Source: Candidatus Parvarchaeota archaeon
GTDB lineage: Archaea > Nanobdellota > Nanobdellia > Parvarchaeales > Parvarchaeaceae
Direction of reading: 5' to 3'
Assembly: GCA_030044235.1 (NCBI GenBank)
Contig: JASHWD010000009.1
Coordinates: forward strand, 1-10,694
Length of the DNA stretch: 10,694 bases
Both the position numbers and the translations under genes were made by a program. The notes under the pieces are model-generated. The model searched no databases and had not been told where the DNA came from. It was given only the letters and a program-made list of their open reading frames with translations. Each line of letters begins with the position of its first letter. Position 1 is the first letter of the stretch. This document shows positions 5,974 to 10,694 of the stretch, piece by piece.

Positions 5974-6189
5974 ATGGCAAAGGCAACAAGGCTATCCGAT
6001 CAGGATAGAAAGATGGTAGACGTCGTAATGGGTCTAGTGCTTTTTGGTGTAGGAGTAGTCCTACTGGCATGGGGATTCGTTTGGCTTCTAAACAATGTTT
6101 TACCTTCGTTGACATGGGCAGGAGCAGAAGTAGTAGTAGGTGCTCTCGCCTTCGGTCTTGGTGTAGCAGTGTTTAGGGTAAGCATGTAG
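5974..6189 (+). CDS. Small two-helix membrane protein, function unknown
   Basis: The 71-aa product begins with a short charged segment (MAKATRLSDQDRK, 1-13). Two hydrophobic stretches follow: about 16-40 (VVMGLVLFGVGVVLLAWGFVWLL) and about 48-69 (AGAEVVVGALAFGLGVAVF), with a short NNVLPSLTW turn between them. This predicts a hairpin in the cytoplasmic membrane with a charged N-terminus and almost no C-terminal tail. Glycine and valine spacing in the helices suggests tight packing or oligomerisation. I do not recognise a family. A TATA box about 25 bp upstream and no Shine-Dalgarno sequence point to a leaderless mRNA, which supports the ATG at 5974. A T-rich tract follows the stop. Reverse-strand ORFs over it are shadows. 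Confidence 0.75.
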   Translation: MAKATRLSDQDRKMVDVVMGLVLFGVGVVLLAWGFVWLLNNVLPSLTWAGAEVVVGALAFGLGVAVFRVSM

Positions 6190-6222
6190 ATTTTTAATTT
6201 TTTTATTTTCTTTCTTTTATTT
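6190..6222 (+). terminator. T-rich probable transcription termination tract
   Basis: Immediately after the stop of the small membrane-protein gene the coding strand carries runs of T broken by single A, C or G bases (for example TTTTTAATTTTTTTATTTTC). Archaeal RNA polymerase terminates intrinsically at such U-tracts without needing a hairpin, and none is visible. It would separate this gene from the regulator downstream. Confidence 0.6.
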
Positions 6223-6255
6223 TCGAAAGCTTTATATTTTAGTAACTATAAAACA

Positions 6256-6274
6256 TCACTGTAGTTCTAAGTGA
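6256..6274 (+). promoter_or_regulatory. Inverted repeat upstream of the TrmB-family gene's TATA box
   Basis: TCACT (6256-6260) and AGTGA (6270-6274) form a perfect inverted repeat with a 9-bp spacer, ending 13 bp before the TATA box. TrmB-family proteins bind TCAC...GTGA dyads in Thermococcales (the TATCAC-N5-GTGATA glycolytic motif). The spacer differs here, so an autoregulatory site is plausible but unproven. The internal ACTGTAG heptamer recurs at 6316-6322. Confidence 0.45.
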
Positions 6275-6287
6275 AAATAGAGAAATC

Positions 6288-6295
6288 TTTATATA
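6288..6295 (+). promoter_or_regulatory. TATA box of the TrmB-family regulator gene
   Basis: TTTATATA lies about 55 bp upstream of the ATG at 6347 and predicts a start near 6314-6318. The mRNA would have a leader of about 30 nt carrying the ribosome binding site GTGGAGG (6336-6342). Confidence 0.65.
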
Positions 6296-6311
6296 CTAAC
6301 GATTTATACAA

Positions 6312-6326
6312 TACTACTGTAGAGTA
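6312..6326 (+). promoter_or_regulatory. Dyad element at the predicted transcription start of the TrmB-family gene
   Basis: TACTACTGTAGAGTA contains the perfect 9-bp dyad CTAC-T-GTAG (6314-6322) and shares ACTGTAG with the upstream element (6258-6264), 58 bp away. It coincides with the expected transcription start. It may be a repressor site for autoregulation; this is inferred from position. Confidence 0.4.
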
Positions 6327-6346
6327 AAATTAAAAGTGGAGGTTTT

Positions 6347-7141
6347 ATGGCATTATCATTTGGAGAAGATTACATAGGAAAGATCAGAAGACTTTTTGGC
6401 CTTAATCTTTATGAAGCTAAGATGTGGCTTGCGCTCCTTTCGCAGGGCAAATCAACTTCAGGTAGACTTAGCGATATAGCGAACATACCTAAATCAAGAT
6501 CATATGATATACTAGTCTCATTGGAAAACGGAGGTTTTATAGTGAGAGACCTCGGCAAGCCAATAAGTTACAGAGCGATTCCTCCTTCTGAACTTATCGA
6601 GAAACTAGACGACAAAGCTAAGGAAGACCTCGACTTAAGGCTCGAAAAACTTAGCAAGCTTAAAGAAAGTGCGGTAATGAAGGACCTCCAAGTACTTTAC
6701 GATAAAGGTATAAAATTCGTGGAAGAAAATAAAGTGGCAACCTCTTACCAAGGCGCAGACACAGCATACTTCAGGATAAAGAAAAGCATAAAGGGCGCTA
6801 AGAAAGAAATTGTGGTAATAAGTACCGCGGGTTCGCTGGAAAAGAAAATAAAGGCGCTTAGCAGGGCACTGAAACAGGCCAAAGCCAACAATGTTACTAT
6901 ACACGTATACGCACCTGTAAAAGATTTGACCGATGCTCTCGCAACAGAGATAAAACAACTCGGCAAGTTTAATAAAACTAACCTAGATATAGGGCGTTTC
7001 GTTATAGTCGATGAGAATGAGATATTTATGTTCACCGAGAATGAGGAAGAAACCCATCCAAGCAATGAGATAGTTCTTCACATAAAGGGAAAATACCTAC
7101 CAGAAAAGATTAAGAGACTTGCTGCTGCGCACACCGTTTAG
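6347..7141 (+). CDS. TrmB-family transcriptional regulator
   Basis: This 264-aa protein has the TrmB architecture. An N-terminal winged helix-turn-helix (about 20-85) includes LNLYEAKMWLALLSQGKSTS, LSDIANIPKSRSYDILVSLE and a wing ending KPISYRAIPPSELI. A coiled-coil linker follows (about 82-115), then a phospholipase-D-like effector domain (about 120-260). No HxK catalytic motif is visible in the effector domain, as expected for a sensor fold. Conserved-looking pieces are IKGAKKEIVVIST, ALKQAKANNVTIHVYAP and GRFVIVDENEIFMF. Family members are cytoplasmic dimers that repress or activate sugar uptake and metabolism genes on binding sugars; no sugar genes are nearby, so the targets are unknown. 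The start is set by GTGGAGG 4 nt before the ATG. Dyad elements around its TATA box suggest it regulates itself. Confidence 0.88.
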   Translation: MALSFGEDYIGKIRRLFGLNLYEAKMWLALLSQGKSTSGRLSDIANIPKSRSYDILVSLENGGFIVRDLGKPISYRAIPPSELIEKLDDKAKEDLDLRLEKLSKLKESAVMKDLQVLYDKGIKFVEENKVATSYQGADTAYFRIKKSIKGAKKEIVVISTAGSLEKKIKALSRALKQAKANNVTIHVYAPVKDLTDALATEIKQLGKFNKTNLDIGRFVIVDENEIFMFTENEEETHPSNEIVLHIKGKYLPEKIKRLAAAHTV

Positions 7142-7163
7142 AAAATAATTGGATAGGCAAGTT

Positions 7164-7181
7164 TTAGGTAAAATTACCTAA
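7164..7181 (+). promoter_or_regulatory. Perfect 8+2+8 bp palindrome abutting a TATA box
   Basis: TTAGGTAA-AA-TTACCTAA is a perfect inverted repeat with a 2-bp centre. It ends 2 bp before the TATA box CTTATATA (7184-7191), so it overlaps the BRE. No T-tract follows it, so a regulator operator is more likely than a terminator. It controls, if anything, the unknown gene starting at 7226. Confidence 0.65.
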
Positions 7182-7183
7182 GA

Positions 7184-7191
7184 CTTATATA
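7184..7191 (+). promoter_or_regulatory. TATA box of the unknown gene at 7226
   Basis: CTTATATA predicts transcription from about 7211-7214, leaving a short leader that would just include the ribosome binding site GAGGTGG (7215-7221), 4 nt before the ATG. Flanking AAGAC (7180-7184) and GTCTT (7198-7202) form a further short inverted repeat around it. Confidence 0.65.
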
Positions 7192-7225
7192 CAACTTGTC
7201 TTCTATTAATTATTGAGGTGGATTT

Positions 7226-7717
7226 ATGGAAAATGACACACTAGCTGAAAAAGCAGCCGCAAAAGAGAAGAAATTATTAGACTTGATAGATGGTTGCTCT
7301 ACTCTCTTGAACAAACTGGGCACTTCTACATCCGATGTTCATAGTTGGTATACTACACATACTAGAATTATAGAGGACATACTTGGGTTTAAGATAGTCG
7401 ACAGAGGTCCGAATACAATGTATGGCGGCAATTCGCTGGATATAGGCTACAGGGGAAAAGGGGTATTAAGTCTATACTACTGGAATACGTCACGAACCGA
7501 CCCGTCTTATGAAGTTTATCACCACGAAGGCGGCGTATGGGAAAAACACCTCGAGGCGTTAATCAAAAATGTAGATGAAGAAGTTAAGAAGCAAGCTGAA
7601 TTGAAAAAACACCAGGATGAACTAAGAAAACAGCAGGAAGCAGAGGCTGCACATACCGAATCTATGAACAAAAACCTGCAAGATAGGATCAAACGACTAG
7701 GCCCGTACCTACAATAA
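7226..7717 (+). CDS. Unrecognised 163-aa protein with C-terminal coiled coil
   Basis: I do not recognise the family. Residues 1-40 look helical (ending CSTLLNKLG). Residues about 40-105 look like a small mixed alpha/beta domain with many aromatics (HSWYTTHTRIIEDILGFKIV, then DIGYRGKGVLSLYYWNTS and YEVYHHEGGVWEKHLEALI). The last 55 residues are a highly charged Lys/Glu/Gln helix (EEVKKQAELKKHQDELRKQQ), probably a coiled coil. There is no signal peptide or membrane segment. The start is supported by GAGGTGG 4 nt upstream, a TATA box and a perfect palindrome before it, so the gene is likely regulated on its own. Its 3' end overlaps the converging uracil-DNA glycosylase gene by 9 bp. The domain layout would fit a small DNA- or protein-binding oligomer, but that is a guess. 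Confidence 0.75.
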   Translation: MENDTLAEKAAAKEKKLLDLIDGCSTLLNKLGTSTSDVHSWYTTHTRIIEDILGFKIVDRGPNTMYGGNSLDIGYRGKGVLSLYYWNTSRTDPSYEVYHHEGGVWEKHLEALIKNVDEEVKKQAELKKHQDELRKQQEAEAAHTESMNKNLQDRIKRLGPYLQ

Positions 7718-8215
7718 GTTTGAAATCATTGATAGATCTTTTAGCCTTATGTTCGCCTTTCCTCTTATCGGGAAATGCATTACAAAGACATTAGAATGAA
7801 ATATTTTCTTTTGCCAGCCAAAATTTACTTCTTTTTCTCCCGAGAATTTCTGAAATGTAATCTTACCAATGAAACAAACAACTGAAGGTTTCCTATTTTT
7901 TATCGCATTAAGTATCCTTTTCTGACCCATAGTTTCTTCGCCTTTTTTTAGTTCGCTAACATCTTTTGATGGGCGGTCTATTAAATTTATAAGCCCCAAA
8001 TGGTAAACCTTTGAAAATTTCTTTGAATATATCTGCTTTAACTTAGAATCGTTTTTCAAATCTTCTAATCTCTCGTTTATTATGCCGCTCTTATTAAGCA
8101 GATACCAGAACATCTTATTATTGGAAAAAGGAACGCCTCTCCGAAAGGAGCCATGGTGTGGATTTATACCAATAAAAAGTATCTTGCAGCGTTTTGGAAG
8201 ATAATATTTTATCAT
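7709..8215 (-). CDS. TDG/Mug-like uracil-DNA glycosylase superfamily protein
   Basis: This 168-aa protein has the core of the UDG superfamily, closest to the Mug/TDG group, which excises uracil or thymine from G:U and G:T mismatches to start base-excision repair. Motif 1 is ILFIGINPHHGSFRRGVPFS (12-31), with N18 at the position of the catalytic/water-positioning Asn of Mug (GINPG). It is followed by NNKMFWYLLNKSGII, equivalent to the Mug NxFWxLLxxAG stretch. The middle segment GLINLIDRPSKDVSEL (about 74-89) matches the TDG-type LTxxVxRPTxxxxEL. Motif 2 would be HFPIRGKAN (147-155), diverged from the usual Mug form. No Fe-S cysteine set is visible. The length fits Mug-type enzymes (about 168 aa in E. 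coli). The gene is divergent from smc across 40 bp and converges on an unknown gene with a 9-bp overlap. Confidence 0.85.
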   Translation of the reverse strand: MIKYYLPKRCKILFIGINPHHGSFRRGVPFSNNKMFWYLLNKSGIINERLEDLKNDSKLKQIYSKKFSKVYHLGLINLIDRPSKDVSELKKGEETMGQKRILNAIKNRKPSVVCFIGKITFQKFSGEKEVNFGWQKKIFHSNVFVMHFPIRGKANIRLKDLSMISNLL

Positions 8216-8225
8216 ACCGAATTAC

Positions 8226-8235
8226 ACTTTTAAAT
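8226..8235 (+). promoter_or_regulatory. Probable TATA element for smc
   Basis: ACTTTTAAAT is centred about 25 bp upstream of the ATG at 8256, and no Shine-Dalgarno sequence precedes that ATG, so smc is probably leaderless. The match to the TTTATATA form seen elsewhere here is weak. Confidence 0.4.
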
Positions 8236-8255
8236 CCTAATCTACAATAAGTAAT

Positions 8256-10694
8256 ATGACTTATATCAAAGAAGTAGAACTAGACAATTTTAAATCTTTT
8301 GCTGGACATACTAAATTCAGTTTTATAAAAGGTTTCAATATAATCGCAGGGGCGAACGGTTCTGGTAAAAGTAACATAATCGATGCAATGATGTTTGTTT
8401 TGGGCGCATCATCCAAAAAAGAGATGAGAAGCGAAGTCCTTACAGATCTTATATTTAATGGAGGTAAACTCCAGAAACCGGCCGAATTCGCTAAGGTGAA
8501 CATAATATTAGATAACTCCGACAAGACTTTTCCTAGTTATGAAGAAAATGAAATATCTATAAGCAGGAAAGTAGACAGCGGCGGTAAAAGCGTTTTCAGG
8601 ATAAACGGCAAATCTTCTACGCGTGAAGAGATATTGAACATACTTTCCGTGATAAAAGTAAAACAGGACAGCTTTAACATAATCCCGCAGGGTAAAATAG
8701 CGGAGATAGCCGGCTCGTCTCCAGAAGAAAGATTAGCCATAATAAATGACCTTTCCGGCATAAGCGTATTCGAAGAGAAGAAATCTAAGGCCATGAATGA
8801 GATGAAGAAAGTCCAGGAAAACATTTCTACGATAGAAACCGTTCTCAAAGAAAAGAAAAGGACGATGGATCAATTAGAAAATGAAAAGAAGCGTGCAGAA
8901 GACTTCAAGAAGCTTAAAAACGATCTTGGAATCCTCCAGTCTAAACAGGTGACAATAAGAAAGAATCAAGCTTATGAAGCTCTAGATAAGGTTGTAAAAA
9001 GCATAAGCGAAATAGAAGAAAAGAACAAAGGGATGTCCAAAGAAAAGGAGAAATTATCAGCAAGGCTTTTAGAAATAAAAAAAGAGATCAATGAAATAAA
9101 TACACAGGCAGAATCCGAGGGGGAAAGAGGGATAGTCGAAGCCGAAGCTAAGTCTAAGAGCCTCGACATAGAACTTTCTAAGCTCAAACTCGTACTCGAG
9201 ACAGACCTGCAACAGCTCGAACAAATAAGCGAAAGTCTAAACCAGGTGAACAATTCCATACGAGATCTTTCAGAGTCTTCGGCCAAAGAAAATACAGATA
9301 TAAACGCATTAAGAGAAAAATTAAGCGAGCTGACAGCAAAGAGACACGATCTCACTGAAACCACGTTAAAAGCTGAAAAATATTTCAAAGATAAGGACGA
9401 TTTTGAAAGAAAAATTAATGAGATAAATCAGAAAACATCAGATTACAGACTGGCACTAGCAAATTATCCAAAGAGTGCTGAATTGCAGTCAAAGTTAAGC
9501 GAGTTTACCAATACAAGAGCAAGGATAGAAGCGGAGAGCAAGGAGATGACATTGCGTTATTCTGAAATAAAGAATACGGTCGAAAAGGCAAAGGCCGGCA
9601 TAAAGACCGAGTCGGACAGAATATACTGGCTAAAGGAAAACTTGCTTACGCAGAAAGCCGCTCTTGCGTCTCAAAATAGGGCGATAGAAACCGCCGATAA
9701 GTTGAAGAAAGAAACTACAGGAGTTCACGGTACTATAAATGAACTATTCTCCATAAGAGAGGAAAGGTATTCAGAAGCTATATCAAGTTCTATAGGTAGA
9801 CGCGGAGATTTTATAGTAGTCGAAGACGAATTTGTAGCGTCAAAGTGCATAGAAAAATTAAAGAAGGACAAGCTTGGGAGCTATAATTTTATACCATTAA
9901 ATAGGATAGTATCATCTGAGCACGGGGATAAACCAAACCACGCATTTGTAATAGACTACACTATAAATCTTATAAAATTCGACAACAAATTTTTGAACGC
10001 AATGCGTTTTGTATTTGGAGACACGCTTCTTGTAGATTCCTTTGAGAACGCAAAATCTCTTATAAACAAATACCGGATGGTGACTCTAGATGGCACAGTC
10101 TTTGAAAAGACGGGAGTAATCTCCGGTGGATACAAAGAGCATGCAAATTTCTCTACAATAAACAAGAAACAAAAGGAATTGTCTGATAGTTTAGAAGAAC
10201 ATTCAAAATTAAAAGAAAAATATGAGTCGGAGTATACAGAAAACGAAGCCACGTTAACTTTCTTTTTGTCTAAAATAAAATCTTATGAGAAAGACTTGAT
10301 AGATATAAAGAACAATATAAACTCCGTTACTAAAGAGCTCTCAAATTTCCAGGGTTCAGAGGCGGATATAATAGGCACGATAAACAAGCTAGATGAGGAA
10401 AAAATATCAATAGAAAAGCGCATAAGCGAACTTGGCAACAACAAATTCGAAAGAGTAGACTACAAAAAGGATATAGAAGTTCTAGACAGACAAATAAACG
10501 AAATACAAATAAAACTTGGCACAGCGACTACCCGGGTTGATAAGGTATTCAAATCCGAAGTAGAGAATCTTCTAAGAAGGCGCTCGGAATTAGATAAAGA
10601 AAAAGCAAGATTTGACAAGGATCTGCTTAATGTTAAAAGAAAAGTAGAAGAAGACGAGAAAAATTTAGAAATCGCCGTGGCAGACCTAGGAAAG
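8256..10694 (+). CDS. smc: Chromosome segregation/condensin ATPase SMC, N-terminal 813 residues (3' truncated by window)
   Basis: The frame is open from ATG 8256 to the window end, 813 codons. The N-terminal head starts IKEVELDNFKSFAGHTKFSF and has Walker A GANGSGKS (32-39; most SMCs have GPNGSGKS). The Q-loop/neck region reads NIIPQGKIAEI, SPEERLAIINDLSGI and FEEKK. A coiled-coil arm runs from about 165 to 488. The hinge spans about 489-625, starting GVHGTINELFSIREERYSEA and ending VFEKTGVISGGY. The returning coiled coil fills the rest. The C-terminal head, with the ABC signature and Walker B, lies outside the window; archaeal SMC is usually about 1150-1180 aa, so roughly a third is missing. 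It dimerises through the hinge and works with ScpA and ScpB, encoded at 4184-5354, to extrude or organise chromosomal DNA. The hinge separates it from Rad50, which has a zinc hook instead. Confidence 0.95.
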   Translation, partial: MTYIKEVELDNFKSFAGHTKFSFIKGFNIIAGANGSGKSNIIDAMMFVLGASSKKEMRSEVLTDLIFNGGKLQKPAEFAKVNIILDNSDKTFPSYEENEISISRKVDSGGKSVFRINGKSSTREEILNILSVIKVKQDSFNIIPQGKIAEIAGSSPEERLAIINDLSGISVFEEKKSKAMNEMKKVQENISTIETVLKEKKRTMDQLENEKKRAEDFKKLKNDLGILQSKQVTIRKNQAYEALDKVVKSISEIEEKNKGMSKEKEKLSARLLEIKKEINEINTQAESEGERGIVEAEAKSKSLDIELSKLKLVLETDLQQLEQISESLNQVNNSIRDLSESSAKENTDINALREKLSELTAKRHDLTETTLKAEKYFKDKDDFERKINEINQKTSDYRLALANYPKSAELQSKLSEFTNTRARIEAESKEMTLRYSEIKNTVEKAKAGIKTESDRIYWLKENLLTQKAALASQNRAIETADKLKKETTGVHGTINELFSIREERYSEAISSSIGRRGDFIVVEDEFVASKCIEKLKKDKLGSYNFIPLNRIVSSEHGDKPNHAFVIDYTINLIKFDNKFLNAMRFVFGDTLLVDSFENAKSLINKYRMVTLDGTVFEKTGVISGGYKEHANFSTINKKQKELSDSLEEHSKLKEKYESEYTENEATLTFFLSKIKSYEKDLIDIKNNINSVTKELSNFQGSEADIIGTINKLDEEKISIEKRISELGNNKFERVDYKKDIEVLDRQINEIQIKLGTATTRVDKVFKSEVENLLRRRSELDKEKARFDKDLLNVKRKVEEDEKNLEIAVADLGK

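Noticed and set aside
6256..6274. Exact Thermococcales glycolytic motif (TATCAC-N5-GTGATA)
   Set aside because: The half-sites resemble it but the spacer is longer and the outer bases do not match, so I report only an inverted repeat.
7164..7181. Palindrome as intrinsic terminator of the TrmB-family gene
   Set aside because: No T-tract follows it and it touches the next gene's TATA box, which fits an operator better.
8261..10252. Reverse-strand open frames opposite smc
   Set aside because: They are shadows of the continuous 813-codon smc frame, with low-complexity Ser/Phe/Leu composition.

Overview
The window looks archaeal. It encodes a Cdc48/VAT-type double AAA+ ATPase, a TrmB-type regulator and an SMC-ScpA-ScpB condensin set. 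Several genes have a TATA box (consensus near TTTATATA) about 25-35 bp upstream of a start codon with no ribosome binding site, which is the usual archaeal leaderless layout. Coding sequence is AT-rich with heavy use of ATA (Ile) and AGA (Arg). Compact spacing, short divergent proteins and unrecognised small genes would suit an uncultured or DPANN-like lineage, but that placement is inference and no marker here fixes the taxon.

Layout. Positions 2-493 hold the C-terminal end of an M3 (oligoendopeptidase F-like) metallopeptidase. It converges on a minus-strand RNase Z-like metallo-beta-lactamase-fold phosphodiesterase (499-1254). A 135-bp divergent region then carries two near-identical 16-bp palindromic elements, one upstream of a TATA box and one over the expected transcription start. 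It drives a tight plus-strand operon: an unrecognised 163-aa protein (1390-1881), Cdc48 (1883-4180), ScpA (4184-4846) and ScpB (4821-5354). A HIT-domain protein with a proline-rich tail (5351-5911, minus) converges on scpB with a 4-bp overlap. A small two-helix membrane protein (5974-6189) is transcribed divergently from it.

After a T-rich stretch comes a TrmB-family regulator (6347-7141) with dyad elements around its TATA box. Next is an unrecognised 163-aa protein (7226-7717) preceded by an 8+2+8 palindrome abutting its TATA box. A TDG/Mug-like uracil-DNA glycosylase (7709-8215, minus) overlaps the end of that gene. Last is the N-terminal 813 residues of SMC (8256 to the window end).

The main theme is chromosome maintenance. 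SMC and its ScpA/ScpB kleisin partners lie within about 3.5 kb of each other but in separate transcription units. ScpAB is co-transcribed with Cdc48, an unfoldase, and with a putatively regulated unknown protein. A base-excision glycosylase is divergent from smc. I see no CRISPR array, tRNA, rRNA, insertion sequence or clear sign of recent transfer. The parts most likely to be undescribed are the two unknown proteins with their palindromic operators, the Phe/Gly-rich loop in the Cdc48 N-domain, and the HIT protein that lacks its nucleophilic histidine.
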